From assembly GCA_016859345.1 (NCBI GenBank), contig CM029112.1, positions 10,754,589 to 10,818,588 on the forward strand: a DNA stretch of 64,000 nucleotides. Direction: 5' to 3'. Every line of letters begins with the position of its first letter. Position 1 is the first letter of the stretch. This document shows positions 28,201-39,498 of the stretch, in pieces. Source of the DNA: Istiophorus platypterus (Eukaryota; Chordata; Actinopteri; Istiophoriformes; Istiophoridae). The notes beneath the pieces were generated by a model that had not been told where the DNA came from, ran no database searches, and was given only the letters and a program-made list of their open reading frames with translations. Both the position numbers and the translations under genes were made by a program.

Positions 28201-31200
28201 TATCCGGTAAAAGCTTTCTCAGAATAGCAGAGGCCTCGGCCAGACCTTTCTCCAAAGGTTCCTCTAAACTCATCCCTCAACCCCCAACCGGTTGAGCTTA
28301 CTGCCTGATTAAAAGAGCCTCAGAGTCACCGTCCATCTCAGATCACCAGACCCCTCTGACTTCATTAAATCCAAACCACATTAGAACAAAAATGTGAATC
28401 AGCATTAATTTAAAGAGAAACCTCATAACTAGTGGGCTGGTTAAAGGACAAAAGACACGTGTACGGGTTAAAAAATAGTGTATGAGGAATATCTGATAAT
28501 AGCGCCGAAGCCACTTGCTAATACACAAAACAGTGATAATTTAGTAGAAGTAGTGCAAAATAATTATTTATAAAAAAAAAAAAATCAAATTTCAGTTTAA
28601 ACCAGGTTAACTCAACTAAAGTCTCTGTTCATGCGATTTCTTTCTTTTGTCTGTAGTTTCTTCTTTCTTTCCTCCTTTAAACACTGTTCAGATAAACCAA
28701 CAATTGCACAAGTGGAAACATGCTTCTTTTGGAGAGTTACAGACAACAGCAGGGATAAATTTAACTTTTGATTTCAGTCACATAATTCCAGAGGACTTTG
28801 AGACTAGAAAGTCATTTTAGAATAAAATCTAGTCTTGTCCCTCACAAGCACTAAGCCTTTCAACATCCTTTGTGAAAGCGAACGACTTATCGCACGAGCT
28901 CAGTTTGCAGGCCGACGACACGGGAGCCGAGTCAAATGCGGATCTTTTATTCATAGGCACCTGTGCGTGTGAACACGGTCATACAGTGCTAATCATGTGA
29001 GTCTGCAGTGGGCCACGCATCACTCTGCTGGATGTGGAGCTTTCAGCCCCGGAAACAGACATGGGGAAGTTTTAAAGATGGAGAAATAGTGTGTGATAGA
29101 GATGAGCTCTTTACTGTGAAATAATGAGAAATGTTGACATGAGGCACTTGGACACCCTCGGGACAGCGTCAGCAAGTACAGCGAAAAGGTCAATGGAATT
29201 ATTGTGAAAGTTTCTACTCTGGAAAATCGATTTGCATTGTTTTTTTCTTTCATTTTCAAATATGTTTGGCATTTTGGGTAAATTTGTCATTAAAGTATAT
29301 TAGTATGGTGACAATTTTTTTTCACATTGATTATCTTTTTGATAATATTTGATATTATATATATATTTTTATAAAATGTCCAAAAATAGAGGGAGATGCC
29401 CTTCACAGTCCCACAGAGCAAAAGTTACCATATTTAAACCACTTGTTTTCTCCAACCAGCAATCCAAAACCAAAAGATATTCAGAGTACTAACAGGAAAA
29501 AGACCAGGAAAACCATTAAACATTCATATTTGAGAAGCTGGAAACAGTGAATTTGGGCATTTTTTTGCTCTAAAAAAAGACTTTCAAATGGTTATGAAAA
29601 CTTTTGTTGTTGTTGATCAACTATTTGATTATTCAACTAATCATTTCAGTCCTAAAAGTACTTTTAAATGTAGTTTTAGCAGATAAAATGTTAACCATTG
29701 ATAAGCCATCTTAGTTTAGCATGTTGGCATACCAACATTTACTAATTAGCACTAAACCAGAATTAAAGCTGAGTCTGATAGGAAAGTCATTAGTTTGTAG
29801 TTATTTGGTCATTAATCAAAATGACATGGAAGCGCTAGAGGAAAAGCCAGGCGAGCCTCAGTCATTAAGATTCCTCCTCCGAGAGGCTTGGGTGTCAGCA
29901 GGCTTCATCCTCCAGGGGCCACGAATGTTTCTGTAGGATAACTTCCATTGCAGTCCATCCGATAGTTTCAAACTGGACCGAAGGGGCGGAAAGACCAGCC
30001 GCCCTTTGCCATCACTAGAGCCATGCTGCTAGTGTGGCTCAAAATGTTCATCTTGCTTCAGTATTTAGTAAAAGAATATATATCAAGATAATTTCCACCA
30101 AGGATAGAACACTGAGAAGTTTTCATATCGGTATGTACCTGCTGTTTAAAATAAAGATTCCAGCAGACACATGTATATAGTCTTCCCTAACCACATGCAC
30201 ATTCTCAGAATTTTTTCATTATCATGCGCAGGCAGCCATGCCCCCACGTTGCCTATCTCATCTCGTGTTATTCAACATGACCTTTGGCTGGAGGTGACCC
30301 CAGTGAAATCCCTTCACAAGCGCAGTCATCATCGGTATTAATTAAAAGGGATCTGTCAGAGGGGAGACGGCTCTGGGGCAGGACCACTGAGGAAAAAGTA
30401 GATTGATGACCAGCCACTCAGAAATCCATTGTGGTAGTAATTCATGTGGGTACAATTAAGCTCTGTGCTGAGATGAGGGATATTATTTCAGCAGGAGAGT
30501 TAGCAGGTGTCTGTCTGTCCTTATTAAAAGTTCATTTAACAGTGAACGGTTGGTTCAGGTGCTGTCTGAGCTCATACAGCCAGAGGTGCTGTTTGTTCCC
30601 CTGTAAAGCTTTATAATTTCCCTGTGCAGCTGCTGTAGTTAAACCAGGATTGAGCCGACAGCGTTGATTAAACTGGTGATGATGAGTTTTCATTGCTTTA
30701 ACACTCACACAGTATTTCTCTTTCTCACATGCTCTCTTTTTGCTTTTATAGTCCTTTTATCTCTTTGTCCTCGCCTCAGGTTTCCTTCTAACCTGTCCGC
30801 ACATTCTTTCATCCTTTTCCCATATTCATCTTCTAAATTCTGCAGTTGCTACCACTTTCCTCCTCCTCTTCTTTAATCATGCCATTAGATTTAATGCTCA
30901 GGTTTGTCCCAGACAAGATTTTCTTTTCCCGAAGACTACTACACATTTTCTCTTTTCGTTTCTCAGAATTATTTTCTATTTTTTTTTAGGTTTCTGTACT
31001 CCAAATGTGTTTTTGCTTCACTAACAGCTACTTGTCTTCCCTCTGTTTTGTCTCCTTGTCCTGTGCTTTTACCAGGCATGGCTGACTGAGATACATGAAT
31101 ACGCCCAACAGGATGTGGTGCTCATGCTACTTGGAAATAAGGCAAGACATTATTGGAAATATTTTTGTTTGTAGATAGAGACACAATAGAGCCAACCAAT

Positions 31201-33891
31201 ACTCTAGATACATGCAGAGTAGGACTGGGTGGTTGAACAAATATTGCCCGTGTAGCCAAAACTTGATTTATCTCATTCTTCTGTGCCATTTGCTCCATCG
31301 TTTTCAAGAAAATATATAAAATGCATAAATAAGTCACACAGTTGCACTGAGTGACATGTTATATCTATTTCCACTTGGTTTTGGTCTTTTCTTTTGGTTT
31401 GCTGACCATCGCAAAAATGGAGGATATCACCAGCCTTATCTTTTAAGACATTTGTCTTCCACAATGTTTAGAATATCATAAAATATGCAGGTATAACATC
31501 TAATAATACCTGTCAATCTGATATGCAAGTATTACATTTCTTGGATAACTGCCATTCACCCCCCACAACGAACAGAGAACAGATGTCCCTGGCTCAGAGC
31601 TCTGTCTCGTTTCAGTCCCCCACACTCCATATCAGCCCTTAATTAGCATCGTGAGAGTCACTCTTGACTCATTAGCTTCCATTAGAGCTGAACACCAAGG
31701 GAGGCTTGTATGCAAACTGTGAACAAATCCCCACGGTGGATGTGTGTCTGTTGTGGTTTTAGCGCTGACGTTGCTATGTGTGACCTTGTTCTCCCCGTCT
31801 CACCAGGCTGATGCCACTCATGACAGAGTGGTGAAGAGGGAAGATGGCGAGAGGCTTGCTAAGGTGAAGAATTGAGAAGTTAGGGACAGTTTTCACTGGC
31901 CAGCTGCGACAGCTGTTGTGAGAATCTGCACCCAACATATCAAGAAATTTTTCAACTCATCTTTTAATTGAAGTGGGATCAAGATTCCTGTATGTGACCA
32001 GTAAAGGCAGAAATTTCTGCTTTTATGTAATTTTTAAAAGGGATTAGTATGACTGATTGGATTTCTATGGCAGATGAGAAGATTATGAATGTTATCGAAT
32101 GGTTTGGATTATCTAGAGATCGGTTTTCATTTTCACTCTTGCTCTTTATCTCACAGATTTTTTCTGCACTGAGGAAAATGTACCAACTGTGAACCAAAAA
32201 TATAGATAAGACGAAGAAATGCCACACACCTCAGATGTATTTATTCAGATAAGGAGAATTTGATAATGAATATTTACTGTCATCAACTATAAAAGTTTTA
32301 CTAGCTTCTGCAAAACATGTCAGTTATTACCAGTTTCACAGAGCTTGGTTTGTGATGGCCTTCAGCATGGTTATAAATGCATTTACTGAACCTTTCTTTT
32401 TATCGGTCTCCCTGACTGTTGCTTCACAGCATGTCAAACCAAACAAACAGCAGACAGTCAAATGCTCTCCAGAAGTGAGAGCTATAAAGTACCACTAAGT
32501 AACTTAAGGCTCAGCCTGGGAGGGGGAAAAGCGCATCAATAATCACCACTGAGGGCTGAGACAAATTCCTCTGCAGAGTAAAAGCTGGGAGACATTTTAT
32601 CCCTTCAGAGCTCAATCTATCCGATGCAGACAAGTTTATAGCACAACTACTGTTCTGTGAAATTCTGCTTTAAAGTTTTATAGAATTTATTCCAACAACC
32701 TTGATTTTGTTTTTGATTCATTCACTATGAACCTGTTACAGAGGTTTTACATTTTCATATGTTTGTTTGTGCTGTGGGATTAAACAGTGAAGATATCCAA
32801 TAACTCCTTGCTTTGATAACGCAGGAGTTTGGAGTTCCCTTCATGGAGACCAGCGCCAGGTCAGGTCTAAATGTTGAGCTGGCTTTCACTGCTGTGGCTA
32901 AGTGAGTATCATCCTGTCCGTGAGTATCGTGGACTGGTCTAATTAAGACATGTTTTTTCACTTTAATCTGAGAAAGGTTTGCCTACAACTACAATGAGGA
33001 ATATATGGTGACACTCTACTGTCATTAAGAAATGTATAAAAACGATATATACGTACCTCTTGACTCAAGGTTAGCTTGCTAGCTTTTTACAGAAATTTCA
33101 GCAGTATTTCAGGTTAAAATGTGAGGCTAAAAGGTCTTGAAAATGTAATGTAATAAATGGACCCTCACCTGAAGATCCCCTCCAGACACATTTTAAGGTA
33201 AATATAACAAAGTTAAGTTTTCTATTAAAATTTCTTAAAATGACAATTGTACTTTCTCCCTAACTTAAAAAATCCATAATCTATAAATATGCAAGTGTTG
33301 TTTATTTCAAAAGTTTACTTGCTGGACACAAGATGTCTCCTACTCCGCTGTATAGTGGAATCCTTGCATGTCTTGCCATGCATTCTGCAGGTCTTTAGCT
33401 TCCACATCACACTTTTGCATATTGCTCATTGGCCTCCAAACTCATCACTCATATACATTTTAAACTGTTGTTCAAGGTGAGCACAGGTCAAACATCCAGG
33501 TCAGGTAACAAAAAAATGGAGGGAGACTTTGGTTTCTTTTCTTTTTTTGCTAAAATTAGTAGTTCTAACATATCAATGATCAGATATGTGTGTTCTATCT
33601 CAGACGCAATACAAAAAAAACTTAATTCTTCCATTTTACAGATTCTACTGATGTTATGATTTGGTACTGTTATAGTAAAATCGACTGACAGTGGTTTTGG
33701 GGTTTTTTGAGCAACTTAAGGAATAAACTGATCATGTCGTTTAGTGGCTCCATTTCATTTAACCTCATTGTATCCTCTTCCTTTGTCTTAGGGAGCTGAA
33801 GCACAGGTCCACAAAGGATCCAACTGAGAAGTTTAAACTGCAGGAGTATGTGAACAAGGAGATGAAGGGCACAGGGTGCTGCAGGTCCTAA
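6982..33891 (+). CDS. rab26: Rab26 small GTPase, 3' part (six exons placed)
   Basis: Rab26 is a membrane-anchored small GTPase acting on secretory and synaptic vesicles. The placed exons read in order NKVLNIDGVKVKLQ, the switch II exon with WDTAGQ, AWLTEIHEYAQ...GNK, ADATHDRVVKREDGERLAK, the FMETSAR exon, and a tail ending GTGCCRS. The G3 (WDTAGQ), G4 (NKAD, split by an intron) and G5 (ETSAR, where ETSAK is usual) motifs and the double cysteine for geranylgeranylation are visible. The ERVVKREDGE block and the CCR tail fit Rab26 better than Rab37. Exon ends agree in phase except between 8,929 and 31,076, where one exon (2 bases beyond whole codons) is missing. The P-loop and switch I exons lie left of the window. 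It is convergent with adap1. One intron uses a GC donor. Confidence 0.9.
7024..8862 (+). other. rab26 intron, no further gene seen
   Basis: GT-AG intron of about 1.8 kb. The open frame near 7,509-7,871 has no recognisable protein character and I treat it as chance. Confidence 0.7.
8863..8929 (+). CDS. rab26: rab26 exon, switch II
   Basis: Encodes IWDTAGQERFRSVTHAYYRD plus AH. It follows acceptor TCTCTGCAG and ends one base into a codon before GTGAGA. The next exon must therefore begin with two codon-completing bases, which the exon at 31,076 does not supply. Confidence 0.93.
9082..9106. repeat. Short (TG)n array
   Basis: About eleven TG units close behind the switch II exon of rab26. Confidence 0.85.
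11750..12380 (-). mobile_element. Decayed Harbinger-like element with Myb/SANT relic
   Basis: On the - strand, 12,351 to about 12,240 reads MEAYEELKHVICKKGNTAII, then a stop, EKTWQTTAD, a stop and PNA. This is the shape of the Myb/SANT-like domain carried by Harbinger-type transposons, with CGA arginine codons apparently changed to TGA. The left edge GGGCTATTTCACAAAAG resembles Harbinger-type terminal sequence, but no matching right end was seen. A second, shorter copy lies at 61,229-61,579 in the same orientation. It is not expected to make protein. Confidence 0.6.
13062..13102. repeat. (CA)n microsatellite
   Basis: About 20 uninterrupted CA units in the large rab26 intron. Confidence 0.95.
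15061..15186 (-). mobile_element. tRNA-derived SINE fragment
   Basis: Read on the - strand, the copy starts near 15,186 with an A-box-like TGGCTCAGTGG and a B-box-like GGTTCAAACC, then runs through the CCTTTC...GAGTT...CATGTTC...CCTCCACACTCCAAAAACATGCA body familiar from fish SINEs. The two boxes are closer together than in a tRNA promoter, so some of the head is deleted. The family name was not determined. Confidence 0.7.
18677..18726. repeat. (TG)n microsatellite
   Basis: About 25 uninterrupted TG units in the large rab26 intron. Confidence 0.95.
22159..22206. repeat. (TG)n microsatellite
   Basis: About 24 uninterrupted TG units in the large rab26 intron. Confidence 0.95.
23840..24500 (+). 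pseudogene. Relic of a hAT-like transposase gene
   Basis: Three neighbouring frame segments look like consecutive parts of one transposase-derived protein: SQWTYLKANTLLGLQLAQDV with QQTISGMLSAVEHVKRERL, then PPKHFSGTTEPRVRPSVESP followed by YFNTLDKAAAQLMGGFNQED and TLKRLEDYFM, then SYPEIKISALQL with EMVPEVQQLGFG. This order recalls the C-terminal half of the hAT-like zinc-finger proteins common in fish genomes. Stops (near 24,330 and 24,377) and frame changes break it. Part of the preceding kilobase may belong to the same element. Family assignment is from memory of motif shape, not from a search. Confidence 0.6.
29290..29660 (+). repeat. Dispersed repeat, copy 1
   Basis: Shares with 53,435-53,730 an ordered set of landmarks: a GATTAT...TTTGAT head, AAAATGTC-like text, CAAAACC-AAAGATATTCA, GAGAAGCTGGAA, TTTTTTGCT and a final ACTAATCATT/CGATTACTAAA zone. 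Sequences ending in runs of ATCGATTA-like text are frequent in fish genomes and behave as MITE-like elements. No coding capacity is seen. Confidence 0.65.
31076..31141 (+). CDS. rab26: rab26 exon ending at a GC donor
   Basis: Encodes AWLTEIHEYAQ, QDVV and LMLLGNK, 22 whole codons, after acceptor TTTTACCAG. The exon ends AAATAAG and the intron begins GCAAGA instead of GT; no GT nearby keeps the conserved GNK-AD junction. Confidence 0.93.
31142..31806 (+). other. rab26 GC-AG intron
   Basis: This intron begins GCAAGA and ends CTCACCAG. A strong match of the remaining donor bases to AAG/GCAAG is the usual context for the minor GC-AG class. No other feature was seen inside. Confidence 0.85.
31807..31863 (+). 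CDS. rab26: rab26 exon, ADATHDRVVKRE
   Basis: Nineteen whole codons reading ADATHDRVVKREDGERLAK, with donor GTGAAG. It completes the NKAD guanine-binding motif begun in the previous exon. Confidence 0.93.
31864..32824 (+). other. rab26 intron
   Basis: Ordinary AT-rich GT-AG intron; nothing further recognised. Confidence 0.8.
32825..32901 (+). CDS. rab26: rab26 exon, G5 motif
   Basis: Encodes EFGVPFMETSARSGLNVELA then FTAVA and two bases of a lysine codon before donor GTGAGT. The G5 box reads SAR where most Rabs have SAK. Confidence 0.93.
32902..33791 (+). other. rab26 last intron
   Basis: Ordinary GT-AG intron; nothing further recognised. Confidence 0.8.
33792..33891 (+). CDS. rab26: rab26 last coding exon with prenylation tail
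   Basis: Completes the split lysine codon and reads ELKHRSTKDPTEKFKLQEYV followed by NKEMKGTGCCRS and TAA (33,889-33,891). The CCRS end is a Rab double-cysteine geranylgeranylation signal. Confidence 0.93.
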
Positions 33892-36015
33892 AGCCTGCTC
33901 TAGTCACTCTCTGGATCGGTGTCTGTATGTTTGTGTGTGTGTGTTTGTATCACTCTTCTTCATACAGTATGTATTCGTACATGATCTTGATCTCCTGATC
34001 AGACATGAGGAGTTGGCTCCAGCGAGGCACATTATTGGTCAAAAGTTTTAAAACACCCCCACTTTTCGAAATGTAATTAGATCAAGTCTAGTAAATAACC
34101 TTAAATAGTATAAAGGTAAATGGTAAACTACACAAGGTTAAAACAAAGAGCAAAAACTAAAAATCATGTAAATTTCATAGAAAACAGCCTTTTTCAGGGA
34201 TGAGGAAGTCAGTTGACTTATGGCTTTCCTACAGCAACGGAAGTAAATAAAGCACTGAAAGTTAATGGAGAAAACTTCTACTGGTGCCCCAGCTGTTGTT
34301 GATGACTAACAAACAGTGTTACTACACCCTCTGATGCATTATTAGGACAATACTTTACAACAGGGAGGAGGACTGCATGTTGCCATCATATAGAAAAAGT
34401 AAGAAAGTCAGGCTGGTGGATCAGGCCTTCATACCACAGCAAGACAATGACCCAAAACATTAGAACTGAATGAGACAGTGGCTTCACACGATGGAAGATC
34501 ACCACAGTCTGGTGTTCTTAAACTTTTAATCAGTAGCGTATAAAACATTTTTGTCTAGTTTCACCACTTTCCAAACCTCTCCGTCTCGGTACTCACCTCA
34601 ATCTGTTTCCCTGCACTCATCTCGCTGACCTGGCTCTATCTTGTGTGTCATGCTTTTCCTCACCCACCTCCTTCTGCAACTGTGAATGTAGCCCCAGGTT
34701 ATGGTTAAGTGCCGAAACACCTCGGTTCTTAACCTATTGATGGACATTTTCTTCCACCTTCTTCCACATTCCTGCATGATTATCTTTTGACCCCAGGCAT
34801 AGAATTTAATACCTGGCAAAAACATTTACTTTACATTGTTTGGTGATTTTATTGTTAAGGGATGTCATTTTTTGCAGAGACAAGGCACACGTCTTTTAAA
34901 ACTATTTATTCTTACAGCCGCTTAAAATGTCAAATTTGTTTGAATGTTTTATTGTTCAATGGACGGATGAATGTTCATATACTAGATGTATAGTGATGTG
35001 TGTCTTCTGTCCATAGTTCAATGTTCATGTCAGTGATTCAGGCTCACTGGAGCCAGTTTAGCTCACCAGCATAAACTTGATCTAAGCATTTCATTCAGCT
35101 GTGGATATTTGGAATATGTATTAGTTAAACATAATGTAAAAGTAAATGTTGCTCTTTTATATAAAAAGATAATGAGTACAGAACAGTGCAATTAGCCATA
35201 ATCAACCACTGTTTTAGTAGATTTCAATTCACGCTAAAGGTAAAAATATAGTTTAACATGACAGTTCATGGGTTACAGACCCTTAAACAGTTTTCAGAAG
35301 CATTATCGAGATTTTTTTCTATTATATAGGACCAGTTTTGAGACTTGGAAAGCTCAAATTCAACCTCTCTTCTTGATAATATATACATTTTATTTTGTTT
35401 TTGGAAATGATTTCAAAACAGATGGTCAAACATACTGTAGGTAATCAATATACACTGGGGTTTTGATGGTGTAAATACTTCACACTTTCTCTGCATGTAA
35501 AGAACATTTTCATTACAATATTTGCACTTTAGATGGCAAATGAGCGTGGATGGGGATCCAGGATTAAAGGCCTACAGTATGTTTACAATGTTACCGAAAG
35601 TATTGTTTATGAAACACATATTTAAATTACTTTTTAACATTTTATTTGTAACCATTGCAAACGTTAATAGACTGCTTTAATTCTTGCTTTTGTTTTTTCT
35701 ATTCATGAAAATACAAATGTGGTATAGAGTGCCATGGTCTTTAGAAATAGGATTTTTTTTTTTTTTAATCTGTTAACAGTATTGAACCTATTCTTCATAA
35801 AAAAGAAGCATAGGCCTCTTTTTATATGATAGCTGCTTTAGTAGATTTAATCTTAGTCACAGAAACCATAAAACTGAATATCTATCTGTACAGTATTTAC
35901 TATAGTATCTCCAATCTTGATGTTCTCAATGTGTTGGTTTTACTACTTTTCAATGTGCAATTTCTTCCTTGTAACTTAAAGTTAACCACAATAAAACAGA
36001 AGTTAATGTGTCTTT
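33892..36015 (+). other. rab26: Probable rab26 3' UTR and flank
   Basis: No gene here. A canonical AATAAA at 35,990-35,995 is followed by T-rich text with GTGTCTTTT and is a plausible end of the message; an AATAAA near 36,604 is a second option. If either is used, the Tc1/mariner relic at 34,030-34,545 would be inside the 3' UTR. The UTR length is inference. Confidence 0.4.
34030..34545 (+). mobile_element. Tc1/mariner relic with inverted ends
   Basis: The left end (TTGGTCAAAAGTTTTAAAAC) is an imperfect inverted repeat of the right end (GGTGTTCTTAAACTTTTAAT), about 500 bp apart. Near the right end, 34,437-34,460 reads QQDNDPKH, the hallmark block around the second catalytic aspartate of Tc1-family transposases. 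The element is far too short for a full transposase, so it is an internally deleted remnant. Confidence 0.75.
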
Positions 36016-37168
36016 TACCCTTTTAATAATGACCATATTTCATATTCACCTAAACAAATTCTCCTCTTCTTACACAACGTCAGTGAGTTCAGAGCATGAG
36101 TTACAAAACGATGAGGAGTGGAGATTTAATGTTGTGTCTTTAGTTATACTTAAGCAGGACAGATGCATGCTCACATTATTTGCTTGAGCCTGGTTCTAAA
36201 GTGAATATCTTCATACCGTTTTCTTCAGCACTTCAATATGAACACCTTCAGTCGCAGGTTGGATGAGGCCAACAATGTCCTTGCAATTTTTTTTTTGGGG
36301 GGATAATAAATTTAAAAACATTTCCTTTGTCTCCCTCTAGTGGATAAATAATCCCGACACGAGAACAAATGCTTGATTTGATATTTATATTTCATATAGT
36401 TTTACAAAAATGAGACAGGAATGCAGGCCAATAATAAACTTCACACAAAGCGGTTTACATTCAGCTGTTTGAATATGTAAAAAAAAGCAAAAATAGCTTA
36501 TTGTACCTGCAGTTCTTGGCATCATGATATTGAAAGCTGCAGATAGCAAATTAGACAGTTAAAAAAATAAATAGAGAAATAAATATTGTATTCGTACATG
36601 GAAATAAAGGGTGTGTGAGTGTATCTGTAGGCCATGTACCATTTCTTCTTACTGACATTATAGTCCTGTGTCAGGTTATGTTTTTAGTCTGCATATAACT
36701 GGCCACAGTAGCACAGTTGTTACACTTGATTAAAATTCCACGAAATACTTGTATTATTATGCGAACAGAGAACACCACACTAAAAACTTCACATCTGAGC
36801 AGCAGCAGTTCTGATTACTGCACAAAAGGCAAACATACATAGCCTCTGTCAATTCAGGTCAAGACGACTGACCTCTTTCAAGTATGTAAGTCAACATGAC
36901 AGATGTGTAAGTTAGGTTAACATTCATGATCCCTAAGAAATGGGTCTGGCACATAATGTAAGTGACATTGAGCAGGACAGCAGGTAAAGTAATAGGGAAT
37001 AATTGTTGGAATGGTATTTGCAGTCAAAGCTGTCTCACCTTTAGGTCCTTTGCTCTGTCACCCTTCATTTAACGAGCTTCTTTTATGAGATGTCAAGTAC
37101 GTATCTAATGTCCTTTTCTTCCTCCAGCTCCTCATCCTGTACCAATAGTTCTTCAAACACTAAGACAG
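36016..37168. other. Intergenic or 3' UTR zone between convergent rab26 and adap1
   Basis: AT-rich, with no coding exon seen. On the - strand I found no clear AATAAA for adap1 in this interval, so the adap1 3' end is not placed. Confidence 0.5.
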
Positions 37169-37197
37169 TCATGGTTTGTGCTTAAAATAGGCCTCCA
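37169..37197 (-). CDS. adap1: adap1 exon 11 (last coding)
   Basis: After acceptor CTCTCTGCAG the exon reads EAYFKHKP and TGA, the conserved ADAP1 C-terminus. It completes the valine codon opened in exon 10. Confidence 0.92.
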
Positions 37198-39465
37198 CTG
37201 CAGAGAGAACAGAGACATATAGATGGACTCAGCGTTTGAGAAGAAAAGCTAAATGAGGGCGTGAGTTAGTTGGGTCTTCAATTTACCTGCATACTCCTGA
37301 GGCAGCATTGGTCTGTCAATCACAGTTTGAAATGCAGCCATCCAGTCTTTCTGATCCTCTTCAGTCTCACATGCAAAAAGGAACTTCCTGTCCGGGGTGA
37401 CTATGGTAATTCCAAACTGCCAATGGTATCCCTGAATGCTGGGAGGGAGGCCGGCAAGCACAGTGTAGCTATTTTCCTTACTACCAATGAACACCTCACC
37501 TCTTGCATAGGCATCCTAAAAGCAGAGGGAGAAATGCAATTAAACTTTGTGGTTTGTTTATTTCATTTTTCTTTCTTCCTTTCTTTCTTTTTTGAGGCTG
37601 ATGCATAGACAAAATGCCAGAGTGGCATCTATTGGTCACAGTGTGTAACTACAGCAGTTTTCTCCTGACATGTATTTTCATACCAGTGGATCCTTGAAGT
37701 ACATGAGCCTCCTGTCATCCATTGTAAACCACCTCTTCTTGAATCCCTCGGTGTGCTGTGGGAAAAAAGCAGAGGCTCAGTTCACAGAGCTACAAATAAA
37801 ATCCTTGGTTTTCATGCTAATCCTTTAGCTTATCATAAGTGCTATATATTTCTCTACCTTAATACACCATGTTGTGGTGGTATTCATTCCACACAAGTAT
37901 AAGTAAAAACTGAAATGCCTCACCTTTGGACCAGTCTTCTCCATGTAACCCTCTTTTATGTAGTTCCTGGTTAGCTGTGGCAACAACTAAACAAAGAGCA
38001 AATACCCCACTTTAAACTCTGAATTACACTGTGTGTATATAAGTATGCATGAATGCAGGGCCATAGGCAGGAAGAAAGAGTAATGAGGTAATGAATTCAA
38101 GTCCTGCATCAGACCCTGCTTCACTCTTGACAATTATGCCTACACAGCCAAAGGAAATCTTTTTTTGTTAAATTAGATAATTTTTTATATTTTCTTTACT
38201 CAACGGTTAGTTTCATTTTCTGTAAGTTTTGCTTCCCAACTTAAAGGTCTGAATGGATTAAAAGCCTAAAACTAAGGTAGGGAAATAGGGAAACTAATAT
38301 TCAATTCATTTATTTTGTTATTTAAAATCTAATAAAATTTAAATACACTGAGTCTGGAAACAACAGCATCAGCAAATTAAATAACCACTTAGCATATATA
38401 GTTTTCTTTTTAAACAGCTGGACGCAACCCCTGACATCTTGCTTAAACTCTTTAATTCGAAGAAAATAAACAAGAAGTGTGAGGTCAGTATCCTTTGTGG
38501 TAGCTATGGCCCTGCACATATGTGCGTGTATTGGTGTAAAAGTGCATGTGTGCATGTGCATGTAAAACTCACATCAGAGTTGGAAGCGCCAGGAAATGCC
38601 ACCTGCAGGTAGTGAAACCTGGCTGCTCTGATGGCGTTGAACCAGTCCACCATTTCCTTCAGGACAAGACACCAGGAAGTACAATGACTCATATCATCAT
38701 TCCCAGCATTACACACGACACTCATGAGACAAAATGGCTTTTCTAAATGGCCCTAAATCCAAGAGAATTATGCACCATTTGGAAGTAGTAGCATATTCTC
38801 TGACAATTTACTTCACATTATATCAACAGTCATGGGATTTAATGCTGAACCATTTCCGGTCTCAAACGATCACTTATCACCCCACTTATCAAACCTGTAA
38901 CAGTTCTGATTGTTGCGTAGGTGTGGTTAAGCCTTTGTACAAATAAACATCAATTACACACTGACTAGTAATGACATACCATTTCCACCAGGTGGACACA
39001 CATGCCCTTTCCTGCCTCCTCAGACACACTCCTGCTCTCCATTTCCCACCCAAACCACCTAAAAGAGAGCTGCTGCACCTCACCTTTCCATCCTCATGGT
39101 AAACAAAGATATTCCTAGTGCTGTTGTCCTTCAGATAGGTTATCTGCAGGCCATGGGCAGTGCCGATTTTAGATGGCTGGAAAGTGGCATTCACAGTATT
39201 GAGCTTCATTATCGCTTTGGGCTCCCTGGCCTGCCAAAAGGAAAATGCACGATAGTCAGAAGTAAAAGTATTATCTCCTTGTGTCCTCAAAATGTGTATG
39301 GAATAGAAAAGGTTAATCATACGGTAGATGAATAAGAAGTACACACTGGTAATGGTCAATGCAGGCTCTACATCCCCCCCCCCACCTTATCTTTATGGTG
39401 CTTAAAATGGGAGAAAAAAAATTGTCATTGGCAGTTTAACACAGAGCAGCAGCTCAAATACAGAT

Positions 39466-39498
<33 letters not shown>

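Larger units (their letters stand above)
8930..31075 (+). other. Long rab26 intron region, one exon expected but not found
   Basis: About 22 kb between two recognised exons whose phases do not match, so at least one more exon is expected; it should encode the block that in other Rab26 proteins reads roughly ALLLLYDVTNKASFDNIQ. I read the + strand for its hallmarks and did not find it. Listed separately are a Harbinger-like relic, a tRNA-type SINE, a hAT-like relic, a dispersed repeat and several TG/CA arrays. A segment near 13,530-13,800 also resembles a dispersed fish repeat, with low confidence. The rest shows nothing I can name. Confidence 0.6.
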
